Notes: generated from the letters alone by a model not told the origin. Positions 44,651 to 56,094 are shown, counted from the first letter of the stretch. The stretch is DNA of 64,000 bases from Diploptera punctata (GCA_030220185.1 JASPKZ010009672.1:1-64000), one strand, 5' to 3'. Translations and numbers: made by a program.

Positions 44651-47074
44651 GAAGTCAACATGGAATCTGAAGAAAAATGTTATTCAGTAGGGGAAACTGA
44701 ACCTGATATCAATGCAAAAGATGAAAAGGGCATGACTCTCCTACATCAAGTAGCGAGTTGCAATGATTTGGGTAAAGCACAGGTCATCCTCAAGCAAAAC
44801 CCTGATTTGAATGCAGATACACCTTCAGGACAGACTGCACTTCATTTAGCTGCAGCTGTTGGACATGCAGAAATGTGTTCACTTCTGATTTCAGCTGGTG
44901 CAGATGTGGATGAGGTAGATTTAGATAACCAAACACCAGTTTTTCTTGCAGTAATGAATGGCCGTCTAGATGTTCTGAAAATATTGGTAAAAAATAAAGC
45001 TAAAGTAAACATTCCTAATTATCTGAAACAATATCCACTTCATGTGGCAGCAAAATTAGGACATATAGAGGCATGTCAGTTGATTTGTAGTTCTGAGGGT
45101 GATGTTAACGTTTGTGATTATGAAAAGACATTTGCATTGCATTTTGCAGCTGAAGGGGGATATTTTGAGATATGTTCATTACTTTTAGAATCTGGAGCGG
45201 ATGTGAATGCATGTACTCGTGGATTACTGAAAACTGCATTGCACTTGGCTGCTGAAAGAGGATTTACAAAATTATGTCAACTTCTCATTAGTTTTAAAGT
45301 AGATGTGAATGTGTCTGATAAGGCTGGGGACACTGCATTTCACCTTGCAGCAAAAGAAAGACATTTTAAGATATGTCAGTTGCTTTGTACTGCAGGTTTT
45401 GATGTAAAATGTACTGATACTTCAGGAAGAACTTATCTGCTATATTTTGCAAGTAAGGGCATTACACAAGCATGCAAAATCCTTCTCAGTGCTGGAGCTG
45501 ATCCAGATCATTGTGACATACACAAGTTAACTGCACTTCATTTGGCAGCTGAAGGAGGATATGCTGATACTTGTCAACTGCTATGTCAAGTCATGAGTAA
45601 TATCTACAATAAAGATAAAAATGAAGATACAGCTTTACATAAAGCAGCAGATGCAGGGCATGTAGAAGTATGTAAAGTATTATGTGCAGCTATGTCCAAT
45701 GTTGATGTTAAAGATCGGTATGGAGATACAGCTTTGCATAGAGCAGCAGATAAAGGTCACACAGAAATATGTAAAATATTGTGTGCAGCTATGTCCAATG
45801 TTGATGTTAAAGATGGTTATGGAAATACAGCTTTGCATCAAGCAGCAGGTAAAGGTCACACAGAAATATGTAAAATATTGTGTGCAGCTATGTCCAATGT
45901 TGATGTTACAGATGATTATGGAAATACAGCTTTACATAAAGCAGCAGATAAAGGACACACAGAAGTATGTAAAATATTATGTGAAGCTATGTCCAATTTT
46001 GATGTTAAAGATAGGTATGGAGATACAGCTTTGCATAATGCAACAAATAAAGGACACACAGAAGTATGTAAAATATTGTGTGCAGCTATGTCCAATGTTG
46101 ATGTTAAAGATAATTATGGAAATACAGCTTTACATAAAGCAGCATATCAAGGTCACACAGAAATATGTAAAGTATTGTGTGAAGCTATGTCCAATGTTGA
46201 TGTTAAAGATAAAAATGGAGATACAGCTTTACATAAAGCAGCAGATCAAGGTCACACAGAAATATGTAAAGTATTGTGTGAAACTGTGTCCAATGATGTT
46301 AAAGATAACAATGGATATACAGCTTTACATAAAGCAGCAGTTAAAGGTCACACAGAAATATGTAAAATATTGTGTGCAGCTATGTCCAATGTTGATGTTA
46401 ATGATAATTGTGGAAATACACCTCTAAATCATGCAGCATTAAGAGGATACTCAGGCATATGTAAAGTATTATGTGATGCCATAAAAAATGGAAATGTAAA
46501 AGGTAATTACTGGTATTTGCCTCTACTTGCAGCAGTAGAACACGGACACACTGAGGCATGTAAAGTATTGTTTGGAGTTATGACCAATGTTGATATTACA
46601 AGTTATGGACATTCAATTTTAGAAAAAGCTATAATTAAAAACAAGCAAGAAATATGTGAATTTCTGTTTGAAACTATGACTAAAGTTCATGTCATGGATC
46701 ATACATATACAGTTCTACATAAAGCAACGGAATTAGGGTCTATAGAATTGTGTAAATCTTTATGTAGAATTGTGACCAATGTGAATGTTAAGGATTCTAA
46801 TGGAAGAACACCACTACACATAGCAGCTGAAAAAGGACACATAGGAGTGTGTAAGTTATTGCTCGAAGCAGGTGCTAATATCAATAATCAGGATTACCAA
46901 TTATACACAGCCCTACATAGAGCAGTACAGTTTAATCACATGGCTGTTGTACAAATGTTGACGCAGCACAAAGCTAATGTCACTCTTGTGCAAGAAAACG
47001 GTCATAGAGCACTTGACATGGCAAAGAATGCTGTCATTAAACAGTATTTATCACATTTTTCAAAGCAGACCTAA
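44651..47074 (+). CDS. Ankyrin-repeat gene B, exon 2 (main coding exon)
   Basis: Follows the acceptor TTGATTCTCAG at 44650 and is open for 807 codons to the stop at 47072-47074; with exon 1 the protein is about 844 residues. After a short head (EVNMESEEKCYSVGETEPDI) there are about 24 ankyrin repeats of 33 residues from about residue 61 to the end, with TALHLAA turns and helix-2 signatures such as EICKILCAAMSNVDV. No signal peptide, membrane segment, kinase or death domain was seen, so a cytosolic or nuclear protein-binding scaffold is likely; the partner is unknown. Repeats 10-18 are nearly identical at DNA level (99-nt period). One has lost a residue (VSNDV for SNVDV). It lacks one repeat that gene A has after ...DVNACT. 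A large single exon of repeats is common in insect ankyrin families. Confidence 0.9.
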   Translation, partial: EVNMESEEKCYSVGETEPDINAKDEKGMTLLHQVASCNDLGKAQVILKQNPDLNADTPSGQTALHLAAAVGHAEMCSLLISAGADVDEVDLDNQTPVFLAVMNGRLDVLKILVKNKAKVNIPNYLKQYPLHVAAKLGHIEACQLICSSEGDVNVCDYEKTFALHFAAEGGYFEICSLLLESGADVNACTRGLLKTALHLAAERGFTKLCQLLISFKVDVNVSDKAGDTAFHLAAKERHFKICQLLCTAGFDVKCTDTSGRTYLLYFASKGITQACKILLSAGADPDHCDIHKLTALHLAAEGGYADTCQLLCQVMSNIYNKDKNEDTALHKAADAGHVEVCKVLCAAMSNVDVKDRYGDTALHRAADKGHTEICKILCAAMSNVDVKDGYGNTALHQAAGKGHTEICKILCAAMSNVDVTDDYGNTALHKAADKGHTEVCKILCEAMSNFDVKDRYGDTALHNATNKGHTEVCKILCAAMSNVDVKDNYGNTALHKAAYQGHTEICKVLCEAMSNVDVKDKNGDTALHKAADQGHTEICKVLCETVSNDVKDNNGYTALHKAAVKGHTEICKILCAAMSNVDVNDNCGNTPLNHAALRGYSGICKVLCDAIKNGNVKGNYWYLPLLAAVEHGHTEACKVLFGVMTNVDITSYGHSILEKAIIKNKQEICEFLFETMTKVHVMDHTYTVLHKATELGSIELCKSLCRIVTNVNVKDSNGRTPLHIAAEKGHIGVCKLLLEAGANINNQDYQLYTALHRAVQFNHMAVVQMLTQHKANVTLVQENGHRALDMAKNAVIKQYLSHFSKQT
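45600..46440 (+). repeat. 99-nt tandem array inside gene B
   Basis: Nine units such as GATACAGCTTTACATAAAGC, AGCAGATAAAGGTCACACAG and AAATATGTAAAATATTGTGT recur with a period of 99 nt, one unit being 96 nt. Gene A has only four, more diverged units here. Because the period is a multiple of three and unit sequence is uniform, a second frame stays open for 247 codons (45684-46427); it is a by-product. Confidence 0.9.
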
Positions 47075-47095
47075 ACTTATCTTCTTTAACTTTCA

Positions 47096-48345
47096 ATGAT
47101 GGAGTGTCCATGTTAGCACTATTAGCCTGGCCAACACTTTCAAAAGTTAGAATTAAACTCTTTGATATTTAATCAAAACTAAACATATCAGAATGAGATG
47201 CAACAATGCAATGATAGTAGTCTAAGGGTCGTACCTATGAACGCATTAGACCGTAAAAGTCATTCTCTGCTGAGAAAGTTGCATCCAAAGATGTTTTTGC
47301 GTACTCAAAAATCAGTTCATGCGATAATAATTGTCGAAATTCCTAAGCTACCTGGCGAGGTGCTTTGCAGACGAACGAAATTGTGAGCAACCCGATGGGA
47401 ACCGACCCGGGAACCAAGTACTTTAAAACCTTGCTGCGTACCTTGCTGCTTTCTCCATGATTGTCGGACCTTGAAGACTTCGATCATGTTTTCGGCTTAT
47501 ACGATGGAGAAGAGGAATTTGATCGCGTCTACCAAAGGAATTCAACTGGGAAGTAACAGGAGAATCGGCGCAATATTGCGAGATGCAGACTGTTGTCACA
47601 CGGTATTCTTTGCTGGACGCAAGGGTAAATGCATTCTCCCTTACGCAGACAAAAATAACGGAAGTGGTTTTATTGCTCCGCAGAATCCAGGATAACATCT
47701 TGCCAATATTACGAAAACCCAAATAAATACTTTCATGCATGAACATTGTTGGCGACTCACTCATTTGAACTTTGCACGTACTTATGGAAAACAAATCCAC
47801 CAGAGGACTAACCGATTTGCATTGCGGCCCTTAAATGTTGAAAAAAAAACAATAGTAACTTAATAATACTCATTATATTGCACGAGTTGAGTATATACTG
47901 TAGCATTCCAATAATAAACAATGTGTTTTTTAAATCCCCACACTGTTAGCCTTCTTCCCGAAGGCTTAAATGGAAAGAGTCACTTGAGGAATTCGTCCCG
48001 CACAGGCACATTCAATCTCCCCGATCGATGAGTACATCGTCCAATATTTCAAGCCAAGTAGCAGGCTGTCCAATTGCGAATCTGTATATGTTCTGTTGCC
48101 ACTCCAGAAAAGGGCTAACAGCGAGATTTCAGTTGTTCTTGAGTAAATCCTGTGTGACACGTGAGTGCTTTCTAAGCATATCAAAGACAATAATTAAACT
48201 ACTCAAATATTACCTATGGGAAAGGAATGTGTGGGAGTTATATGACAGACTTGTTAAGTCATATACATTTCTTGTTGAAAAAAACACACTCCTAATTTAA
48301 ATAGCATTATAAGTCAAACAAAAACAAAAGTGCTTCATTTAACGA
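47096..48345 (+). repeat. Repeat E, copy 1, containing a family D element
   Basis: GTTAGCACTATTAGCCTGGC, TTCAAAAGTTAGAATTAAAC and ATGAGATGCAACAATG on the left, and CCCACACTGTTAGCC, GACTTGTTAAGTCAT and TTATAAGTCAAA on the right, match 62006-63190 in order. Both copies have the family D element at the same internal site, so it was carried along. Inserted directly after gene B's stop; gene A lacks it. No coding recognised. Confidence 0.75.
47226..47830 (+). mobile_element. Short TIR element, family D, copy 2
   Basis: Tips GGGTCGTACC and GCATTGCGGCCC, flanks TAA and TTA. The micro-ORF is broken here by a lost ATG, small insertions and a stop (GK then stop where other copies have LEEQ). Confidence 0.75.
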
Positions 48346-49243
48346 GGGACATGAAGGTTGGTATGAACATGACATATGGCTGGCTGCAGGAAGCCATGTT
48401 CCCTATACTGTTAGCCCTGCCTTCCATATAAAACTGAGAAAAATGTTTGGACAACAAAGGGGGTTTCTGATGTAAATAGTTTTCATGTGCTCAAAAATTC
48501 ATGAACTATCTGAAGTTCATGTTAACTGTAAAATAGTGCTACATAAATTTGTAGTCTGGCTTACAAAGTTAATATGGATAAGCATAACGAAAACATTAAA
48601 GCAAACAAGCACATTGCTAGCTGCGTAATAGATGCTGTGTGTTTTTTAGCCGAACAATAGCTGCCATTTAGGGCCATGTAGAAAACTCCAAATCTAAAAA
48701 AATAGGTAGGGCCTAATCATATTGAATTGTTGCACTATAGATGAGAAATTAATAAACAATTTGGAAATTTCTACTGTGTTCATTGGCAAATCACATGATG
48801 TTCAAGACAATTTAATATGATCTATATCCACTACTTTATTCAATAAAATAAAACAAGGGATCTCACCCTTAGTATCTTTAAGACGAGGCTACCGACGTAT
48901 AGAACTCACTTATAAGCTCTAAAAACCAGCTGAAAATGGAGACGAATATCTGTGTTTTAAAATCATGCATTTATATATTTAATTAACTATTTATATGTCC
49001 TTTGATTTGCTAAGCCCTATACCTATAGTAGTTTATTATATTTGATACTCCTAACATTGCATGCCATTCTTTTTAGAAGTTCATTTACTTATTAGAAATA
49101 ATATAATAAACACAATATTATATCCATATTACTGTAAATAAAACAATGACTAACACTTGTCGAAATTCCATGCTCTGCCACTGTTAACCCTTTAGATGGA
49201 GTTTTAAACATTTAAAGCCACTTTTACCAGATTATTTTCAAAT
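48346..49243. other. No gene seen
   Basis: Sequence unique to duplication B as far as can be seen. AT-rich, no conserved motif recognised. Confidence 0.35.
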
Positions 49244-49523
49244 TCTGCCTTGTCACGCAGTGGGCCCGGGTTCGATCTCCGGTCAGGGCAGTTTTTCTGG
49301 GTGAGGTTTTTATCGGGGTTTTTCCTCACTTGCAAGACAAATGCCAGGAAAACTTTAAGGCCCAAATGGTTCCATAATCATATGACATCATCATCCTTCA
49401 CCGGTGTGGAAGGCAACGGGAAGCTGCCACATCTACAATTCCCTAGTAAAGCTGCAAGCATAGCATGAAAATGCTATGATTGCAGTGAAGGACCTGCCTT
49501 TGGGCAGAATTACTATGGATGGA
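49244..49523 (+). repeat. SINE-A, copy 4
   Basis: CTGCCTTGTCACGCAGTGGG, B box GGTTCGATCTCCGG, the core and the complete tail ending ATGGATGG. It lacks the first part of the head seen in 32696-33047. Confidence 0.85.
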
Positions 49524-49844
49524 TGCACTACACATAAAGATCCATAAAGTGGATTTATTTTTAAACAAAATTTTGTTTTAAAATTTCAAGGTTATTGAGA
49601 ATTTGGTTGTGTTATTCTAAGATGATATGTGCAAGTCTTTATAAACATATCGTTGCTAGGATGGCCATGATTTTTCTTTACTTTATTTTGGCATAAATGA
49701 AGACACTGAATTTGTTTAAAATCTTACTTAACACTTTGTTTTCACAAATTATTAGTGTACTTTTATTACAATTTTCACTACACAATTAATCTTATATTTT
49801 AATATAATAAATTTGGGAATTTTAACATTGTTAGGTTTCGTAAG

Positions 49845-49998
49845 AATCAAATGAATTGTGAATTCTTCTTACCTCATACAAATCGTGAAAATAGCTGACA
49901 ATGGAGAAGATATTTCTCCGATACTGCAGTGCTGTGTTTAAAAAAAAAAATAGATGTATGAGGTAAGAAGAATTCACGATTCATTTGATTCTTACAAT
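49845..49998. repeat. Foldback with TATGAGGTAAG motif
   Basis: The arms AAGAATCAAATGAATTGTGA and ATTCTTCTTACCTCATAC pair with GTATGAGGTAAGAAGAAT and TCACGATTCATTTGATTCTT around a loop with CTGACAATGGAGAAG. Relative: 43581-43712. Confidence 0.85.
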
Positions 49999-50069
49999 TG
50001 ATCTTCTTTAAATGTTTATTTCAGTCCAATTATTTCTACACTCACTGATGGATTTATTCACCACAATTT

Positions 50070-50365
50070 CTCGTACACCACACAAGTCACTGTTATCGCC
50101 ATCAAAACAAGACTTAGCCTCCTGCCTTCGCTCCATCCATAAAGGGGCAAGGAAACCTCCAGGCACAGGTTTGAGACAACCCAAACCGCAGAAGACCCTG
50201 GCCACCAATCCTCTCAGAAGGGAGAGGTAGATGCCGGCTGAACCATCCGGGTCACGAGCCCAGAAACATCGGTGGTTAATGCGGGACCTCTGACTCGCGA
50301 CCAGCAACTTGCAAATCCATTCTGACGAACATGAGACCACCACCCCATCCCGCACAATTCAAACG
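50070..50365 (-). repeat. SINE-like repeat F
   Basis: The minus strand reads GTGCGGGATGGGGTGGTGGT, CAGAGGTCCCGCATTAACCA, CGATGTTTCTGGGCTCGTGA and ATCTACCTCTCCCTTCTGAG. Part of it matches 7370-7612. Both 115-residue and 72-residue frames over it are fortuitous. Confidence 0.6.
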
Positions 50366-50532
50366 TCGTGATGCATAACAATATATTAAACAATAAGAGT
50401 GGTAAATGGAATAGTTTGAGAGTCAACTTTTAGCTTATATAATTTACTTAGGTTTTAATACACTAACATGTATAACCATTTTAATCCTAAATAATTACTA
50501 ACAAAAAACTGTCAATCATTACATGCTGAAAG

Positions 50533-50868
50533 CTATCTTGAAAATTTCTCTTACGGATGAACCAAAGCTATATTCAAAAAAAATGATCTCCTGCTTTTAA
50601 CTGCAAAGCACAAAAATTCAATGCCAGAATCCAGCAATGACAACCTGCTGTGTGAGCTGATGGACGTCCCTGCATGAGTAAAACAGTTGAGTATGGTGGG
50701 ACACAGCACAAGGGCAGGAATCACATTACTGCCCTATAGTTTAAATGCGAGATTTAGTGTTGGATTTTAGTGCCTTGCAGTTAAATGTGGCAATAATTTT
50801 TTGGACACAGCCTTCGTATATCACAATGCTTCTCTGGAAGAAATTTCAAGGAAGGTTTCAGCATGCGT
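50533..50868. repeat. Foldback, family 1, copy 2
   Basis: TTTTAACTGCAAAGCACAAA near the left pairs with TTTTAGTGCCTTGCAGTTAA near the right; the ends carry AAATTTCTCTTACG and TCTCTGGAAGAAATTTC. Same family as 5491-5872 but at another site. Confidence 0.65.
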
Positions 50869-51004
50869 TGGTTGATAGTCAATTGTAAGGAAAATTTATA
50901 TTTTAGGCAAAAGCTGCATTTTGAGCAATCACTGCCTTTGATCACTAATCATAGCACCATACTAAGAAAGAGATATTTCAGATTCCACATTTGAAGTTGG
51001 GTAC

Positions 51005-51425
51005 CAGTTACATGACTTCAAGAGAGGTCTTGACAAACTCTGTGTACTCTTCATTCAAAGAGCAAATAAAATGCCATTAGATGTGTCCTTGAAGAATAAC
51101 ATAACATAGAATCCAAAATATGAAATGGCACTTGCAAGTGACAATTTGTTCAGTTCCAACATGTCATTGCAAATACTGAAAATTTGATTACTGAGTGTTC
51201 TGGGGGTCACATAATTTACTAACTGCTACAAAAACCAATTCTGAAAGGTCACAAACAAGTATTTTCATCTTTGTAAAAGTATTTTCCATTGTAGTTTCCA
51301 CCTGGTCCAACCATTTCAGTTTTTCTGAAAGCTGTCATTTCTTTCAAACAAAATTGTGAGGTTCTTTTGAAAACACGTCCCTTAATTATAAAGTATGCAT
51401 GTTTCTCCTCCATAACCTACATTAT
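51005..51425 (-). pseudogene. Degenerate coding-like block downstream of gene B
   Basis: The counterpart of 12740-13165. The minus strand shows SELVFVAVSKLCDPQNTQ and LNKLSLASAIS with stops and frame changes. Unknown family. Confidence 0.4.
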
Positions 51426-51671
51426 AGAATGAAGAATGTGGGCGTGTTGAGATATTACATGGATTTACCTTTCTAAGAAGGTAATCAGATTGACAAATCA
51501 GCTGCAAATTATCAGCAACAAGACTGAACTTTTGAGAATAGCTAAGTAAGTAGTGACTGAGTCTTTATAAGAAGAAAACTGCTCAGCAAGGTTTTCTTCA
51601 CAGTTGCTCTATGAAATCCAATTGGCTCTATGGACATCCAATATGTCAGTCATCAAGGTATTCATAATCTA

Positions 51672-52556
51672 CATGGTTGTCCACAAAGTTCTGCTGACTT
51701 GGCGTACCAAACAATGCAACGTAACTCGTAAATTATTTGAGATAGAGACATGTGATTTTTAGTAACATATTCTACATCTCCCAAAGTTGTGTTTACATTT
51801 GTTGCAGATTGTGATTTTAAACGACAATGACAACACCACAGAAAAATACCCAATGTGTATGGTCGTATGCTGAGTCTGGTAAATCACCAGTACCCCATAT
51901 CCGGATGTTACGGCGGTTAACATGTCCAGGCACAAAGAAATTCGCTTCATCAGAGGACATCTCCCTCTGCAGGTAATCATTCTCTTTGCCAATTGCGTTC
52001 AGCATGGAATTAGCAAATTCCTCACACCAAGGGAAGTAAGTTGGCAGCGACACTTGCGTAATTTGCACTTTATATTCCTGAAGATGTAGCCACTGATGGA
52101 GGACTTTATGAATGGTTGATTTTGGTAAATGCAGTTCCCATGAAGCATGACGAACCAATTTTTGAGATCTGAGTTGAAATGCAAGTTGCTCATTGTCGAT
52201 AGTTTCTTGGCTCACACCTGGCCGTCCTCTCTGTGGCAAGTCTATTACACTGCCAGTTGCTAGAAATTTCTCGGCCCATCTAAACATGGATGATTTGGAT
52301 GGAGAATCTCTTCCAAATTGCCGGCAGAAATTTCGCTGAACAGTTACTGGTGATTTACCAGACTCAGCATACGACCATACACAATGGGCCCTTTCCTGTG
52401 GTGTCATCATTGTCGTTTAAATCACAATCTGCAACAAATATAAACAAAAATTTGAGAGATGTAAAATACGTTGCAAAAAACCGCATGTCTCTATCTCAAA
52501 TAGTTTACGAGCTAAGTTACATTGTTTTGGCAGCAGGACTTTGTGGACATCCTGTG
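51672..52556 (-). mobile_element. Mariner-like element with 230-bp inverted ends
   Basis: The left tip CATGGTTGTCCACAAAGT and the right tip, in reverse, CACAGGATGTCCACAAAGT, with TA flanks at 51670-51671 and 52557-52558. The arms continue for about 230 bp (for example GTATGGTCGTATGCTGAGTC at 51857 against its complement near 52370). The middle codes for part of a transposase. Because the arm includes the first transposase codons, the 3' half was probably replaced by an inverted copy of the 5' end. Confidence 0.8.
51890..52410 (-). pseudogene. Mariner-like transposase, truncated at catalytic core
   Basis: Starts MMTPQERAHCVWSYAESGKS, then QRNFCRQFGRDSPSKSSMFR (helix-turn-helix, DUF4817-like), GRPGVSQETIDNEQLAF, HLPKSTIHKVLHQWLHLQEY and EMSSDEANFFVPGHVNRRNI with the first catalytic Asp, followed by RIWGTGD. 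The frame then runs into the inverted right arm and ends as junk. The second and third acidic residues are missing. It is open, so the truncated protein could in principle still bind DNA. Confidence 0.8.
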
Positions 52557-52599
52557 TATACCTTGCAGCTTCAAACAATATCTTCTAGTTTATATAACA

Positions 52600-52990
52600 T
52601 GGGAAAATACATAACTTTTACAAGGTCATTCTCATATTTCTCACAAAGAAAATCAAGATACAAGCATTGTATTTTTCTTGTATTGACAAATGCAGCTTTT
52701 GTTTCAGAAACAGTTATATTCAATTCATTTAGGCAGCATCACCAAATCTGACCCATCAAGTTGATTTTGTGGGCCCAGCATTGAATATGAGTAATGTTGT
52801 ACCCTACTAGGCCTTTTAGAGTACCGATATTGGCACATAAAGTGCTGAGTCAGGGATAATCTCTGGGGCATCGTTGTCATATCCAACTTCATATTTAAAG
52901 TGCCCACAATACTTCAAGTGCATGTTAAACCAGTGGCTTTGTCAAGCATAGCAATGGCAGTCAAGTAAAGTCCTTGCTAATCTGTAGCCT
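52600..52990 (-). pseudogene. Unrecognised coding-like block in duplication B
   Basis: In mixed frames the minus strand shows WFNMHLKYCGHFKYEVGYDN, DAPEIIPDSALYVPISVL, QHYSYSMLGPQNQLDGSD and ETKAAFVNTRKIQCLYLDF. It reads like old coding sequence with frameshifts. No family recognised; no counterpart was found in duplication A. Confidence 0.35.
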
Positions 52991-52999
52991 CCAGAAGAT

Positions 53000-53681
53000 A
53001 AAATCGAATATTAAAATACTTATCATATATGATGAAAAGTTTATTACTTTTTACTATTTCTTTCATTCCTTCAATTTTTTGTTCCAATAATTGGTATATA
53101 ATATTGTCAATTTGATCTGCCCTTCATATATTTAGCCAACCACTCTCTCATTTTAGGATGTTCTAGCTTTTATACAGAAATTTCTGCACTCAAGAACAGC
53201 TCTGTAGTCTCAACAATGAACTCTGTTTTGTCATCTCTTGCTTTTTTAGCCAGTATGAAGTATGCTTCAACAAATAATTGGCATTTCATTGACTTTTCTA
53301 ATTTTTACCACATTTATAATTATCACTAGGTATGTGTTTTAGCAGTGTACCCTGTCTTTCATGTTCCAGTGTTTTGTCTAGTACCAAAACATTAGTATTT
53401 TTTATCATTTACAAAAAAAAACACTGCTGAATTTGTGTGTCCTACTTGTGGCTGACATGCTTTGCATGACAATATAAAAAATGAAAAACAAAAGTTAATC
53501 AATATTTCTACAAACTTGCCTTCAGTAAAACTCAGACTGACCAAGCTACAAACTTCACATCCTCTGAATGTGACCTACTTTGAAGAATTAGAATTTGTAG
53601 GATAAACTTTAATACAATCTCAGATATTTATTTTATCACTTCTCACTGAATGACAAATTTTATTTCAAGAGAAAATTATAC
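53000..53681. other. No gene seen
   Basis: AT-rich. May hold more of the decayed minus-strand gene to the left but nothing definite. Confidence 0.3.
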
Positions 53682-53762
53682 GCCTAAATTGGGACTTGAA
53701 CCTGATGTCCCCGGTTCTGTATACTAGCGCTCTTGACCACTAAGCTATCAGAGATTCCAATT
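53682..53762 (-). repeat. tRNA-like SINE head
   Basis: The minus strand reads CTGATAGCTTAGTGGTCAAG (D-arm/A box) and CAGGTTCAAGTCCCAATTTA (T-arm/B box). It is in duplication B only. Confidence 0.6.
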
Positions 53763-54689
53763 CAAACGCACATTACTTTCCTCCTATATTACATGAATTC
53801 CCATGTGCCGAGGCTATGAATTTTTCATTCCACACTCGCCTCTATTACATTCTGTTTAATTAACTCTGAGGTCAGTAATAGATCAGAATTCTTAGATCTG
53901 GATGACAAATGTTCACTTTAATGAAAAATGAAACCATCATTTTCTGTGTTCATGTTAAAGAAAGACATCTAGTTCAAAACATTTTTCCTTAATCTTTTGA
54001 TTCATGTGACATTAGAAATGGTTCTAGCATATTTATATACTTTTCAAATACGTTAGTACTAAAAATATATAAACATATTTAAACTAATAGTGTTTAAAAA
54101 ATATAATACATTAAGAGATGTCTTCAGTGTAAAGAAAATATACCTTAGAATTATAAAATTCAACTTGAACACAGAAGCAGGTAAGTATAGCACTTAAAAA
54201 AAAAGAGGTATAAAACGTAAAGTAGTAAACAAAAAGTAAAAAACATGAAGTAGATATTGTTAAGATTTTTTGTTAAAGGAGAAGGAGAGTATTTCTACAA
54301 CTAAAACAAATATGGGAATTTGCTCAGTTTGTAAATTAATTTTGTATTCTACATGTTATTGGTAAACAGAATTATATTTCTAGAAATCAAACAAGCAAAT
54401 AATTATTTTGATGGAAGGTTTAAATATTAAAAGGCACAAGAATACCACAAATAATATATGTTGAGCTCGTAGTTATAGTTAGTCTTGCTATAAATACTGA
54501 TACAAGTTTTTTACTCTAATTGTACAACCTGTTTTGAGGATTATAATGTACCTTTATACTCAATTGCACCATTTTTCATTGTGAATTGATTACTGAAAGA
54601 GGAAGCAGTTATCTTTAGTTTTCAACAGAGAATGGGAAGAAATTGAAAATTATACATCTGTGCATTAGTTGGGAACGATTGGAAGTGAA

Positions 54690-55470
54690 ATTTTCCATAT
54701 TTGAAAGAAGCTGAAAATCACCAGAATATTTATCTACAAATTTATCTAAACAATATACTGATACTGGATATGTTCAACATCCAAGGCAAGACTATTCTCA
54801 ATCTGTAAGGAATCCTGCTGTGGAGAAAGTGGCAGGTCATATTCATAGAAATGCTGTCCAGAAACAGTCATTGATGCCTCATGTAAAAAAAGATCAATAT
54901 CCAATAACCAGGCTACCCACTGAGGACCTTTAATTAGGGCTTAACAATAAAATATCAAACATTTCCTAAACCTATGGTTGATGAAGGAGAGAGAGCTAAG
55001 ATAATGATTCCTTATACACTAAAAATGGGCACCGAAGAATTCTCTTCATCGATGAGAAAATTTTCACCAATGAGGAGAATTTTAATTTGCATAATGACAA
55101 AAGTGTATGCCTCAAACTCTGAGGGAGCTCATAAAATAACTCTCAATATCCAATAGGTCACTTTTAAGTAATGGCTTGGAGGGGAGAGATTATTTTGGTA
55201 TTTCCTAGCTTCATTCTTGTGAGTAAGGGGTTAAAATAAATGCAAACATTTTTGAAATTATAATGTTAGAGCCTATAATCTGAAGTATTAATGCTACCTT
55301 TTAAGGAATTAATACTAGAGTTTCCAGTAGGATTTTGTTCCAATCCACAAGATAGATTCAACACAAGTGTGACTTGGTCAGGTATCTGATTTTTATCTCT
55401 GTAACTGGGTAGCCTTCTGCCAGCCCAGACATTAACCTTCTGGAGTACAAACTTGGGTCAGTTTTAGGAG
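54690..55470 (+). pseudogene. Mariner-type transposase relic, duplication B
   Basis: Matches 16250-17225 without the foldback. Recognisable parts are EFSSSMRKFSPMRRI (region of the first acid, shifted frame), WLGG, a stretch ending DFVPIHKIDSTQV (second acidic region; family norm QQDxAPxHxA) and VAFCQPRH. Stops and frameshifts are more frequent than in copy A over the second half. Confidence 0.6.
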
Positions 55471-56094
55471 TAGGCATTCACAATCGACAGCTTGAAGCAT
55501 GCCCTGTGTCACCAGTGGCAAATTTCTCAATTGAGACCATGCATGCTGCAAAAAAATAATGACCTGAATAGCTTGTGTGAAAACTGAGTGGTCTAAATGA
55601 AATATATATAACTTTAATATAATACAGTTATATTAAAATATTTCATACCATTTTTTAGTGCTTCTTTGAAAACTTTGTATCAGTATTTAGGCTACACCAG
55701 GTGGTATGTACCATTTGGGTTATCCAGAATAGAATTTGAATTAAAATAAATGCTACTGAAGGCACTCATTGTGTTTTAGGTTTAATCATTTCATAAATAT
55801 ACACTCTCTTCTCATACATATTATGTAATAGGCTACTTGTACTGTTATGTTTACTCATTCTCACTAGTTTGTCTTGTAGATCAGTGTATCACACCAAATC
55901 TTGAATGTCTCTTATGTTAGGGTAGCTAGTGTTAAGATGAACATAGGTATAGTGGGAGGTAGTGGACATGTGGGAAGAAAGAAGGTTAGACTAATGCTCC
56001 AATACAAGTTGGATCATGTGTTTAGTTCTCAAAATTAATACAAGGCATTCAACTTTTGGTAAAACTAATATTAAAGTACTTATTTGTTACTATT
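55471..56094. other. Duplicated non-coding sequence
   Basis: Matches 17230-17814; no frame conserved. Confidence 0.4.

Noticed and set aside
45684..46427. 247-codon ORF overlapping gene B in another frame
   Set aside because: It exists only because the 99-nt unit repeats with a period divisible by three; the peptide is a low-complexity by-product.
50008..50355. 115-codon minus-strand ORF
   Set aside because: Lies over SINE-like repeat F, and the related repeat at 7370 does not keep the frame.
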